DNA from: Anadara kagoshimensis
Lineage: Eukaryota; Mollusca; Bivalvia; Arcoida; Arcidae
Reading direction: 5' to 3'
Length of the DNA: 64,000 bases
NCBI GenBank assembly: GCA_021292105.1
Contig: CM037870.1
Location: 50,222,747 to 50,286,746, forward strand
The position numbers and the translations under genes were made by a program. Each line of letters begins with the position of its first letter. The stretch's first letter is position 1. Shown here piece after piece: positions 53,001 to 63,668 of the stretch. The notes under the pieces were generated by a model. The model saw nothing but the letters and a program-made list of their open reading frames with translations. It was not told the DNA's origin and did no database searches.

Positions 53001-56000
53001 CTATAAAATCCTAAAAAATAAGAAAAATAGATGATTAATGTGTTTTATCCAACCTTCAGTCACGATTCGTTTACATCGTGTCCGTCACTTCTGGAATTAT
53101 GACGAAAACCGGAGTGAGAGGAGACACCACCTTTCAACAAGCAAACTGGCAAATTTTCTTACACAAGGATGTGGGATCCGAACCTAGTGGGCGAAAAAAT
53201 ATTGTGATACGAAAGCGCACATTTTAAACCACTGTGCACCCGAAGTTCCAAGAATACATGTTTAAGAATGAATCGGGCGTTGTATGTCAAATTAACCCCC
53301 CTCGAAATTGCAAAATATCATTGTCTTGCTTATTTAGTTCCACAATAACACAGAATCTGTTCAAACAAATATCGTGAAAACAACCTGTATGAACATGTTA
53401 TGTAGTTCCGTATAGAGTTCCTGGATTATAGAATTATCCTAGAGTTCCATTTGTTTACGCTCAACTCTCAGAACTCCCAAAAGCTCTATGTCGGGTTCTC
53501 TAAAAGGCATTATTATTATTTTGGAATATTTAAAAGTAACCAAAGTACGAACGGAGAATAACAAACAAATGTATATTGAGCATGTTTTAATCTTCTAATT
53601 TTCTGATGTTTCAGTTAGCATCAACTAACATAAAAAGTGTACAACAACTTTTTATCGATTAAAAAGAGCATTGGTGGCAGAGTAACTATTCATTATTCTC
53701 TTTTAGGAAAATTTACCCGTGTACATTGCAAACTTATTATGAACGACCTATAACTGTTACCTGATAAATAAGAGCAAGCGTAATGCTGTTTAACGCCCCA
53801 GCCAAGAACATTTCACTTATATCTAGACGTCGCCAGCTAAAAGCGAAGATGCAGAAATTTTGCCAGTGCATTATCATTATGCTGATTGTATTATACAACA
53901 GGGTTCTTTATCGTGTCACGCCCACCGTGACACGGGAACTCAGAAAAAAAATCAGCCACTTTCAGTCTTGGGTAATAATTGGTCTGGGTTCGAACCCACG
54001 ACCTCTCACTTACGGACCTGATAAATAAGAATATATATCTTTCATTTTACATACATGAAAGATACAATTTTTAATATAAATATTTGCATTATAGTTTAGA
54101 GCGCAATTAGCATTATTGCAGCTATAAGACACCTGGTTCTAATGTTTTTCACATAACTACATTAATAGAAAACATACCGTAGATGTAAATTATGGATATT
54201 ATTTCAAAAAGTCCTGTGAACAGTAAGGGGAATCCGCCAACACTTTTGTCTACAATATCAAATAGATAAAATCCTCCCTAAAATAAAGAATAAATTACAA
54301 GTGACTATCTTTATTGGTGATTGACAACAGGTATCGTCCCCTATAACATGTCACAACAAACACTGACATGGGATACTAGTAGTACTATAGACGCGCGGTA
54401 CTTTAATGAAGACCTTAATATATATATAAAGATGCTTATGATATCAGGTAGAAACAAGCAATTCAGTGAATTTTGATCCCCTGCTAGCAGTTTTTTTTTT
54501 TGTGATTTGCACTCATGTTCAAAGGGTCATAACTCCAAGAAAAATGAACAAACTAATTCGTGTTAATTATATGCGCATCCCCTATCTATGATAATACTTT
54601 ACGCCAAGTTTCGTGAAATAGTGCTACACAGTTTTGGAGAATTAGCGCAGATAAGAATTTCGGACGGACAGAAACTCGAATTTAAACTTCTTCATTCTTC
54701 AAAAGGCAACGGATACGTATGCAGTTGGTTAGAAGAATAAAGAGAAGAAGAAGAAATAGGAGGAGGAGGAAGAGGGGGGAATAAAACACTAGATACACAT
54801 CAAAAGATACCAATGATTATAAAACTTCCGACTTTGGGCAGGCGCTGGATATAATAGCTAAATAATGTTCACTGGTGTGGTTCAAATACCTGTACTTAGG
54901 AAACTTTTTAAATAAAATAGCATTCTATACTCGATGGGTTTTTGTACTTTAATAATGGTCATGTTGTGGTTTTCAAGTTTGTACGAAGAAAATATTTCAA
55001 AATGACACTTGATGATATTTGATTTGTTTTATTAAAGTTCAAAAACAGCACATGGCGCAAATGAATGTTTCCCCTCGCTACAAGAAAACGTTTAGCCCAA
55101 GACAAATCAGGTTGAGAACAGGCTAGTTGTTGTAACTGCGTTATAATTAACACAGTACATCGGTTATCGCTATAATTACACTAAGATGACATTTGGTATT
55201 TTGGATTGAAAGTGCACGTCATTTTTATTTATTTTTGGTACAATAATTTATACAATGAGAAACAACGAAGGTAACATCAGCATGTTATTTCATCTTTGTA
55301 ATAGTTGGTTTCTATAGAAACGCGCACTTTTCCGAAGTTGTTGACGTCAGTTTTACGTCATACTGTCCGGTTTTTTCCGGTTATCTATCAATGACGGCGA
55401 CCTAACAAACCCACCTGACCAGTTCAGTAGTATGCAACTAGTTAATTTTGAAAATCAGTTTTGCAGGCGAAACAATCTGCATGGTGTTGTTCGAATACAT
55501 TGAAAATAAATAGCGGCATACACCACTATGCTTATTTGTAGCCACGCGTACAATTTGTATTTTTGGTGACAACAAGTCTTTATATTAAGTAATATATAAA
55601 ATGTCTGATTAGAAATGTAGTTTGTACCTGTCGGTCATTCAGTAGGCTGTATAATAGTATACAAAAATATACGTGATATATTGGAGAAAATAAATTTTTC
55701 AATAAACTTAAACTGTCATTTATTTTACGCATTTGGCAAATTTTACCTTGTTATCTGCATTTTAAAATACCCCCATTTATTGACTTAATAAATCAATCAA
55801 CCCACACCACGATCAATAGTAACGGGATCAACAAGAACATCAACTTGAGTTCACGCCTTATTGAGCGGATTACCTAAATCTCTATAGGTTATTTTTTCTT
55901 AACTTTATAAGTTCAAAATTAATGTGGATTACAGATCTGTTGGCTAAGTTAATCACGAAGGTAATGCTAAGGGAGTAGTGCTGATACCGACCCATAGTTG

Positions 56001-56988
56001 CCCATATACCTTTTTCTGTACACATTTCAATCCTGCAAAAGGGTTCGCCAAAATTAAAAACTTTCCAATGTACCCTTTATAGCTTCCGAAAGATGGCTTA
56101 TCGACCATTTTCGTTTCTCTTTCTTTACTAGTCGTTGACTTTATTGACCACTCGCGGCGTCGAACATTCGTTAGTGTAATTTAGTCATGGCTGTGGTACA
56201 AAAGTTAACTGTTTTGAAACTGATATTGACCTGGACCGATAAAGCTAAAGGACCAACCAGGTTTGACTGGGAATATCTAAAAAGGAGTCTCAATATGAGA
56301 CATCTAAGTCAACTGATGCACAAATTTCAGAATGTGCTGTACCAATACCAAATTCTGTGGCTTTGACAATATTTAGATATTTATCTTTTTATCAGATATA
56401 TGTGATATTATAAAAAATTATAGTAAAAGAAATATTTTTTTTCGGATATTAATTAATAGTTTGAAATAGAGATGAACTTTTATTTTTTCGGTACTGGAAA
56501 AGATTGCTTTCCGGTCGCTAACTACCCGTACTATCAGGCACATTTTGATTCATTTTTGTTAGCTTAGTGTGTCATTATTACTAAACATGTTTTAATTTTG
56601 CAACACTCGGCGGTCGTTCATATTCGACAAATGCTACTTCTGAATATATCATTTCTATGGTGTACCATTCGTAATGCCCCTCGCTCTGTTTCGTCAACAA
56701 TACTCACTCTGGTCACCATTGGAAGGCCTAACAGGAAACCAGTCATACATATCATAAACCGGAAGCCAACTGTGTGCCATTTTGTTTTTAGAACTCCAAC
56801 AATTTCATCCATGATGCCGGTCATTACAGTTTCTGTCAGACCAAACTAAGTACAAATTAAAAGGAATCTCTTATTTATCAGTGTCAAAAGTGAAGAATGT
56901 GAATGTCAATTAGGACAAATGATCAAACATGAATGCCACTGATTAAAAAAAAGCACACACCTATACACCGATGATGATGATGATGAGA

Positions 56989-57020
<32 letters not shown>

Positions 57021-57106
57021 AATGATGATGATGTTGATGATGATGATGATGATGGTGATGATGGTAATGATGATGATGATGATGATGATGAGAATGATGA
57101 TGGTGG

Positions 57107-57197
<91 letters not shown>

Positions 57198-60100
57198 GAT
57201 GATGATGATGATGGATTTTAGCGTTGTTATTCTTTCCTAAAGCTCCGAGAGTTGTCGTGAAAACAAGTCTGTTGTCATATACCATTTTTTTAATTTAATC
57301 ATAAAATACATTCACAAAGTGGTATATCACACTGTGAAAAGATCTTTAGATGACAATAACATGCGATTAGTGAATGGTACGAGAGTGTCCAAGGTGGTAC
57401 TAGTATTAAAAAACTGGCTAGACTAAGGCATTCATAGCACCTAATGCGTTGTACAAATCCGCCCTTTGAAAATAATCCCATCGACAACTCTTCAAAATTT
57501 TAAAATATCAACGAATTTGTATTCAATGCAAATATGAAACAACTCTGACAATAAAATATTTTGAATAAAATAAAATAAAACAAAGAAATCCTTTGTTTTG
57601 ATGCACAATGATCGGATACGTCATCATGATTGTTCAATTGTCGCGTGAGGCAGTACCAGACAAACTGGACAAAGCGGAAAAATCTAGCACTGGTTTGCAC
57701 GTGAGATTTTTCTGTCCGAGGTACGAGAATACGGCTACAATGCGGCATCTACATTCAAAGCTACAATACAGCGTCACTATGTACAAGGCTACAATAGGGC
57801 GTCACAATGTACAAGGCTACAATAGGGCGTCACAATGTACAAGGCTACAATAGGGCGTCACAATGTACAAGGCTACAATAGGGCGTCACAATGTACAAGG
57901 CTACAATAGGACGTCACTATGTACAAGGCTACAATAGGGCGTCACAATGTACAAGGCTACAATAGGGCGTCACTATGTACAAGGCTACAATAGGGCGTCA
58001 CTATGTACAAGGCTACAACACGGCGTCACAATGCATACTGATTCTGCAATACGATGTCACAATGTATACGGCTACAATGCGGCATCAACATTCAAAGCTA
58101 CAATAAGACGCCACGATGTACATGGCTACAATACGGCGTAACAATGTACAAAAAGGCTACAATACGGCGTCACAATGAACAAATAGGCTACATTTTACAT
58201 GGCTACAATACAGCATCAGCATTCACATCAATGCTACAATAATACGTCACAATGTACACGGCTACAGTACGGCGACATAATGTACAAAAAAGCTACAATA
58301 CGGGGGGCTCATACTTTAGATTCCACAGAATCTAGGTTTACCTCACTTTCCGTTTCCATCAAATACATTTTCAGTATTTTCACTGAAGCTTGGGTGACCC
58401 TTTTTGTGTTTTCTGCATCTTTGTCATACATAATTAATAACAAGTCCGACGAACTGCAAAAAACGACAAGCCGCCATTGTTTTTGTTTACCAAATGACAA
58501 CACAGTTCTGTTGTGAGAGGTTATCACATGGCTGTGAGAGGTTGTCACACGCTGACAGTGATTCTGTGGGAAATGTCTCATTTATCACATGTCATGTGAT
58601 TGGAAAACATCCAATGAAAAGCGTTTTCATATATGTGAGGTATAATAATAAGGCTTCATCACGCGCCACTATACACACAAAAGGTACAATGCAGCGTCAC
58701 TATGCAAAAGGCTACAATACGACGTCACTGAGCACAATTCTGCAATAGGGTGTCACTATGCACAAGGCTTCAATACAGCATCAACATTCACTTCAAGGCT
58801 ACAATACAGTCACTATGCACAAGGCTTCAATACAGCATCAACACTCACACCAAGGCTACAATAGGGCGTCACAATACACAATAAAGATTCATCACGCGTT
58901 ACAATACATACAAAGGCTACAATACGGCGTCACTATGCATAAGGCTACAATACGACATCAACATTCACTTCAAGGCTACAACACAGTCACTATGCACAAG
59001 GCTACAATACAGCATCAGCATTCACATGAAGGCTACAATAGGGCGTCACAATACATACAAAGGCTACAATACAGCGTCACTATGCATAAGGCTACAAGAC
59101 AGCGTCAATATGGACAAGGCTACAACACGGCATCAGCAGTCACACCAAGGCTACAATAGGGCGTCACAATACATACAAAGGCTACAATACAGCGTCACTA
59201 TGCATAAGGCTACAAGACAGCGTCAATATGCACAAGGCTACAACACGGCATCAGCATTCACACCAAGGCTACAATACAGCTTCATAATACACAATAAGGC
59301 TTCATCACGCGTTACAATACAGAATCAGCATCCACACCAAGGCTCCAATAAGGCGTCACAATGCACACAAAGGTTACATTACAAGATTTCCGAGATTTCG
59401 GGACCGTTGTGTGAAAATGACTTGGCCTTATGTTAAGGGGTACTTTGTGGTTAACATCATACTACATAGAATTTTATGTCATACACTTTGTTTTATTCAA
59501 ATTAAGTATGTGCTAAAGAACGACCGTGAGATCAGTCTTACCCTAAATAGATGTACTATAAAAAGTCTTTTCTTAATAATTGTATGTCTAAACCAATTCG
59601 TTTTCTCTTCGATTCTCTTACTTTAATATCAGCGTAACACCTATTATGCATAATTAAATTGACGAATTGCTGAAAAAGCTTTCACGTGACTGAATGGTTA
59701 ATTACTGAATAATTTGTACTTTGCCGGGAATCTCAGAAATCCCCATTTACTGCTGTAATATATTTTACTTAAATTTAAAATGCAGACTTGTTTACTTTCA
59801 AAGTTACTTACAATTGAGCTAAATCCTAATGTGAACATCATCAGAAAAAACACACATGACCAAAAAGGAGCTATCGGCATCTGTGCAAGTCCTTCTGGGT
59901 AAACAACGAATGCTAATCCTGGACCTAAAGAAACACAAATACACAACGCTTTCAACATTTTGATATTTTATTGCTTAGTTTAATATAAATATAAATGCTA
60001 TGTTACAATGGATGTGGAATTCATTTTAAAACGCAATGCACTGACTAGCATTATTATGCAGTCAAACCTGTCTATAAATACCACCCAAGAAAACCAGTAA

Positions 60101-61383
60101 AAGTGGACTTTGTGGACAGGTGGTCTTTGTATACGTGTTCAAATAATATGAATAAAGAACAACTACTGTATTTCCATTAATTGAGTGCACATGGTTTTTA
60201 TTATTTATTTTTTTTAATTGAAAATGTTTCCATTAAACTATCAATAAAATGCATTTAAAATGCACTGACCTAACCAAATTATATTTTTGATTAAAAATAT
60301 TATTGTTCAGTTCTCCTGTACATAGAGAAATTTTGCGAAAGTTTTGGAAATTTGATCGAGTTTTAACACTTATTGGGCCTCATTCAAAGTTACATCAGGG
60401 CATTTGGGGTCAGGTAGGTTTTTTTCCAGGTGTGATCATCATGAATATCCCAATTATGACATAAGGTTTATAGTTGTTCCAAGTAAGAAGGTACAGAAGG
60501 GATAATTTTGACATATTTTTTTGTTTTGTTATTAAGTTCAACAAATGATCTATGTACAGAATTAAGTTCACTTTTTCATGAATGAAAAATATTTTTTCCT
60601 ATTAGGCCAGTATATTTTGAATTTTTTGTGAGTTTGTTGGAAAATACGACTTTATTCTTGCAATTTCCATGTGGAAATACAGTAGGGTGCGATTCTACTG
60701 GTCTTTATAAGCAGGTGATCCTTATAAAGAGGTGGCCTATGAGGCAGGTTGGACTGTACTTTTAAAAGGTTAATTGATGTATGGCAAAAGATTGTTCAAA
60801 GATATTATTAGACAAAAAATATGGTAATACGTTATTAAGAGTGAAGTGGTACAGAATGAAGCATAAAGTGGCCATTTTTATACAGGAATTTCACTCTTGT
60901 TTCGGACTCCTTTATTGTTTTGTATATGTAATTTTGTACGATCATCCGATAAATACTGTTTGAACTAAACTACGAGGTCAGTTGGATAACATGTACTTTG
61001 CCATGGTCTCTGACAAACTTGATCTGGGGTTTTCCCCACACATAATTGCCTGGTGTCTCTATTGGTTTTGACGTGTTTGCCATTATGGAGAATCGCGGCA
61101 GGGGAAAAATCACAAGTTACCAAAAACAATCATCATGACCTATGATAGTTACAAAATAAAATTATGTATTCTCCTATCACGCAGGTATTTTCTTTAAATC
61201 GCCGTTACACATTGCATATCCATACAGACGTGGAAGAATCACGTATACTTTACTGTACCTTCCTCCGCTACTTTGTCCACCGATACACCTTTTGATTTGG
61301 CCATAAATCCTAACACAGAAAAAATTGTGAACCCTCCATAAAAGCTGGTGAGACAATTAATGATGGGAATCAGGAATGTATCC
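49797..61383 (-). CDS. SLC6-family Na+/Cl- dependent amino-acid transporter, gene 2 (3' half; 5' end off window)
   Basis: Seven exons of a second transporter are present: 61383-61259 (TM7), 59924-59812 (TM8), 56845-56708 (TM8-9), 54277-54178 (TM10), 53010-52895 (TM11), 51851-51702 (TM12) and 50027-49797 (tail and stop). The first six have exactly the lengths and phases of their gene 1 counterparts (125, 113, 138, 100, 116, 150 bp). The proteins are clearly paralogous, for example [16 protein letters not shown] in both. Cl- site Ser is kept (NCLTS) and the Na2 segment again reads GFSS. The cytoplasmic tail is shorter than in gene 1 (76 versus 94 residues) but also has ENKGY and ends STKF. The exons for TM1-TM6 are not in the window; the visible DNA to 64000 contains none. 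Function is inferred from the family: import of a small amino acid with Na+ and Cl-. Confidence 0.93.
50190..50510 (+). mobile_element. RT element 3' tail remnant
   Basis: 'aaggccttcaaaaagttttt', 'ctctgtatccaaagttatcc', 'cccttccggagcatcctacc' and 'gtttgtgtttaaac' in the order of the family. Plus strand, within a gene 2 intron. Confidence 0.7.
50820..51165 (+). mobile_element. SINE-like repeat with tRNA-like box B
   Basis: Begins with (ggtt)n and 'gaatgttgcttaacgtcgca'; near the far end 'gagcgggactcgaactcgca' resembles a box B. Non-coding, in a gene 2 intron. The class is uncertain. Confidence 0.45.
51530..51645 (-). mobile_element. RT element 3' tail remnant, short
   Basis: 'aagtaagaccgggtgttccc' + 'aaagggtaaac' and 'tttagctagccac' match the shared tail. 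It lies right at the TM12 exon of gene 2. Confidence 0.65.
51702..51851 (-). CDS. SLC6 gene 2, TM12 exon
   Basis: 150 bp. KAVKYEPSEGVSQLGSTLGW, then LIVVFPLICIPVWFVYYFCR. Donor AAG|gtaaac. Confidence 0.95.
51882..51993. mobile_element. 112 bp perfect hairpin element (52-8-52)
   Basis: A 52-base arm is followed by eight bases and then its exact inverted copy. Each arm begins tgtcatataccattttttga. The first 59 bases are themselves flanked by inverted ends, so the element looks like a doubled unit; a single 59 bp unit is at 57273-57331. Confidence 0.85.
52641..52750. mobile_element. 110 bp near-perfect hairpin element (50-10-50)
   Basis: Arms begin tgtcatgtgctgcttttgaa and differ at only two of 50 positions; the ten-base loop again contains 'tgtcatg'. 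Same architecture as the hairpin at 51882 but a different sequence. A fragment of the arm ('caaaaacagcacatgg') lies at 55040. Confidence 0.85.
52895..53010 (-). CDS. SLC6 gene 2, TM11 exon
   Basis: 116 bp. FYRFKGDIEMMLGRNLPVQI, then SFIYFGITWCFLSPVCLT. Confidence 0.95.
53785..54015 (-). mobile_element. tRNA-derived SINE, copy 3
   Basis: Minus strand: 'gtcgtgggttcgaacccaga' (box B), 'cacgataaagaaccctgttg', 'agctggcgacgtctagatat' and 'ggcgttaaacagca'. Same family as 19318-19607. Confidence 0.75.
54178..54277 (-). CDS. SLC6 gene 2, TM10 exon
   Basis: 100 bp. [20 protein letters not shown], then [14 protein letters not shown]. Confidence 0.95.
54300..56700. other. Gene 2 intron, no gene seen
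   Basis: Holds a dispersed repeat at 54480-54680 (relative at 37640-37895) and a purine-rich (aag/agg) stretch at about 54730-54780. No exon supported. Confidence 0.5.
56708..56845 (-). CDS. SLC6 gene 2, TM8 end and TM9 exon
   Basis: 138 bp. FGLTETVMTGIMDEIVGVLK, then [19 protein letters not shown]. Donor gtgagtatt. Confidence 0.95.
56971..57214. repeat. (GAT)n trinucleotide microsatellite, ~80 units
   Basis: Long imperfect run of gat/ggt. It lies in a gene 2 intron between the TM8 and TM9 exons; the poly-His and poly-Met frames on the two strands are artefacts. Confidence 0.95.
57273..57331. mobile_element. Single 59 bp TIR unit
   Basis: tgtcatataccattttttta ... gtggtatatcaca, with the interior 'aatcataaaatacattca' matching one half of the hairpin at 51882. 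Confidence 0.75.
57765..58300. repeat. 28 bp minisatellite, block 1
   Basis: Unit 'tacaaggctacaataggg' + 'cgtcacaatg'. About nine nearly identical copies (57770-58020), then diverged copies with insertions to 58300. Confidence 0.9.
58660..59375. repeat. 28-30 bp minisatellite, block 2 with higher-order pattern
   Basis: Diverged units of the same type alternate: 'gcgtcactatgcataaggct', 'acacggcatcagcattcaca', 'ccaaggctacaatagggcgt'. Longer composite units of about 120 bp are repeated at 59030-59150 and 59150-59265. Confidence 0.85.
59812..59924 (-). CDS. SLC6 gene 2, TM8 exon
   Basis: 113 bp. [20 protein letters not shown], then FWSCVFFLMMFTLGFSSI. Donor gtaagtaac. Confidence 0.95.
60059..60762. 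mobile_element. GGCCACC-type MITE, ~0.7 kb, both ends present
   Basis: The left end gcagtcaaacctgtctataa and right end (complement) gtacagtccaacctgcctca, then 'taggccacc', are inverted. Both ends carry inner 'ggtggtctttgt'-type copies. No coding capacity. Confidence 0.7.
61259..61383 (-). CDS. SLC6 gene 2, TM7 exon
   Basis: 125 bp. [20 protein letters not shown], then FSVLGFMAKSKGVSVDKVAE. First exon of this gene visible in the window. Confidence 0.95.
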
Positions 61384-61901
61384 CTGAAATATTCAAAATA
61401 TATTATACATTTATACTATAAATCATGATGGTACTATTTAAAAATCATTATCATAGCTATGTTTGAGGCAACCAAGGCAGTTAAATCACCAATAATATTA
61501 CTACTTACTGGTAAATTCATGAGATGATGAAAATAAGTAATAATTTGAAATTTTCATTATGCTACATTCTTTGATTAAATAGTCTTGAATTATTCTTAGA
61601 GTACTTGTATCATAATGTTCCGATCATACTAGGTCGATTTGATTCACCAGCACCCATTCCAGTAATGTTGGGTCAAGGTCAATACAATAGATCAGTCAGG
61701 ATTAGGGTCTTTTTCTGTCGCCACTAACTTTTTCTCTATGTTATGTCACAAAAATAAAGAGTCTGGCCATATAATCATCAATATATGATAAATGGTATGT
61801 CACTGGTCGGTTCACTGCATCAAATCCGTTGTTTTGTGGCCACGGCATTTTAATGGTTTCATCAGAGATGTACATCAGTCAGTCATGGTAAATATGTCTA
61901 T

Positions 61902-62121
61902 TACTGTAAACAAACTTTTATTCGCGCACGATTAACTGTTACGTGTTTCGCCAAGACAAAGTAATCGCGAAAGTGAATCGTTACGAACTTGTTTCTGAAA
62001 ATGGCGTTATTTTATACTAAATAGTTAGCTCAAGTCCATATCGCGAAAGTTAATAATCGCGAAATGGTTTTAGTAAGAGAATCGCGAAAGTTATATCCGC
62101 GAATAAAAATTAGTTTACAGT
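61902..62121. mobile_element. 220 bp MITE with iterated TCGCGAAAG
   Basis: The left end tactgtaaacaaacttttat + 'tcgcg' and right end 'cgcgaataaaaattagttta' + 'cagtgag' are inverted copies. Between them 'tcgcgaaag' or its variants occur about four times, mostly in one direction. Confidence 0.75.
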
Positions 62122-62389
62122 GAGTTAAACATCTAAAAGTTGGTTAACAAACAAATACTGAATACACGCATTTTATATTACGAAATAATTGGCTGAAATT
62201 GTCTCATGATGTGGAATCTTAAGCTATTTTTTTATGTTCAGGGGGAGCATTGTTACGCCACATAGCGGTGTTGCCACATAAACGTGTTCCAACACGACTA
62301 TGCGGGGAATTTCAACGCATAAAGAAGACGCTTTTATGCGACAAAAAAGCTACATTCCGCCGCATAAAGAAAACATTTACTTGTTAAAT

Positions 62390-63105
62390 CTGGAGAGAAA
62401 ACTGTCGCCAAATCATTCAACTCAACATACAGATACATAGATGCATTCTGTCTCTTAACAATCCTAAATTTGGAGACTATGTAAATGTCATCTATCCTGG
62501 TGAGCTTGAAATAAAAGATACGACTGGTTCCTCAAGTTCTGCTTCATATTTAGACTTATACCTGAATTATGACGCACAAGAAAGGCTACATTTGAAACTT
62601 TATGACAAACGTGATGACTTCAATTTTTCTATTGTCAACTTTCCTTTTTTATGTAGCAATATACCTGCTTCTCCTGCTTATGGTGTATTTGTTTCCCAAT
62701 TAATACGCTATGGTAGAGCTTGTTCCCACTACGGGACTTTGTACAACGAAGTAGGCTGCTTGCAAATAAATTGTTGACTCAGGGATATTGCAAGCCTAGG
62801 CTTATCAAGGCCCTCAAAAAGTTTTATGGCCGTCATCACAGTATTGTTGATAAGTTTGATGTCTCTGTGTCCAGGATTGCCTTGGATATATTTGACGTCT
62901 CATAGTTCCATGTTCCTTTCACACAATTTTGATTACACACGTGACGGGTGACGCTAGCTAAACAGGAGGTGCTTACCCTTCCGGAGCACCCGGCCTCACT
63001 TCCCTGGTGGAAGTTCACGTGTCTAACCTAACTTGTCAGTTCCAAAGTTTTTACTTTGCTTCTGGATTGTGATTCGGAAATGGATAAGTATGTTTGTTTT
63101 TGATT
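62390..63105 (+). pseudogene. Reverse-transcriptase element, C-terminal coding remnant and 3' tail (largest copy)
   Basis: Plus-strand broken frames show TYRYIDA, then LNYDAQERLHLKLYDKRDDF, then [20 protein letters not shown] and LIRYGRACSHYG, and in another frame LLTQGYCKPRLIKALKKFYG. This resembles the palm and C-terminal part of an RT protein common in invertebrate genomes. YIDA would be the YxDD box with the last Asp lost, followed at once by a frameshift. The stop near 62903 is followed by the shared tail ('cccttccggagcacccggcc'). Whether the parent is a Penelope-like or a non-LTR element I cannot tell. Confidence 0.75.
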
Positions 63106-63109
63106 ACTA

Positions 63110-63450
63110 CCATCACCTACACCTTCATCATCTTTACCAACTTCACTAAAAACACCACCACCATCACTATCATCGTGATGATCATCATTATATTATTATT
63201 ATTATTATTAAAAGCAAAAGTAGAAATTCTGCAAAAATCGCAATTTTATGACCACCAACATTACAGTCACCATCGCCACCGCCTTCGGCACGACGACGGT
63301 AACATCGTCGTCGCGCTCCAATCACCCCCGTTCCCGTCCTCCACCTTCTCCTTACAATTATTGTTACCATTATCAACAAAATCCTAAATTCTCAATTGTC
63401 ACCTTCGTCGTCATAATTAATGGCACCACCACCGTTTTTGTCGAGATATA
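63110..63450. repeat. Low-complexity (ACC/ATC/ATT/CGTC) stretch
   Basis: Mixed trinucleotide runs, including (att)n at 63187-63210 and 'gacgacggtaacatcgtcgt'. The frames across it are artefacts. Confidence 0.75.
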
Positions 63451-63668
63451 AGCTCTTTTTAAAATTCACACTAAGTCGTTAAAATTATTTCTCTTTATGC
63501 GCCAAAAAGGCAACCTTGCGCCGCATATAAGCAACACATCTTTATGCGTTGAACGCCGCCGCATAAACGTGGTCGACCTCTTTATGCGTTGAAATTCCCC
63601 GCATAGACGTGTCGGGCGCGTTTATGCGGCAACACCGCTATGTGGCGTAACAGAGCATGCCCCTGCCC

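Larger units (their letters stand above)
62239..63668. mobile_element. ~1.4 kb element with ~125-160 bp inverted ends (hAT-like CAGGGG termini)
   Basis: Left 'tgttacgccacatagcggtg' then 'ttgccacataaacg' and right, inverted, 'tgttacgccacatagcggtg' then 'ttgccgcataaacg'. The outermost bases read cagggg / cccctg. Iterated 'gcataaag' boxes fill both ends. The interior is an RT element remnant plus low-complexity DNA, so this is a non-autonomous carrier. No clear target duplication seen. Confidence 0.8.

Noticed and set aside
56923..57285. Poly-histidine and poly-methionine frames
   Set aside because: They are translations of the GAT microsatellite and lie in a transporter intron.
58309..58581. 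A 90-codon frame between the minisatellite blocks
   Set aside because: No motif, no splice signals in phase with gene 2, and it is within a gene 2 intron.
57765..59375. CRISPR-like array (28 bp repeats)
   Set aside because: Units are contiguous with no unique spacers, and the DNA is clearly eukaryotic.
63094..63451. Small Thr/Ile/Arg-rich proteins on both strands
   Set aside because: They are translations of mixed trinucleotide low-complexity DNA.
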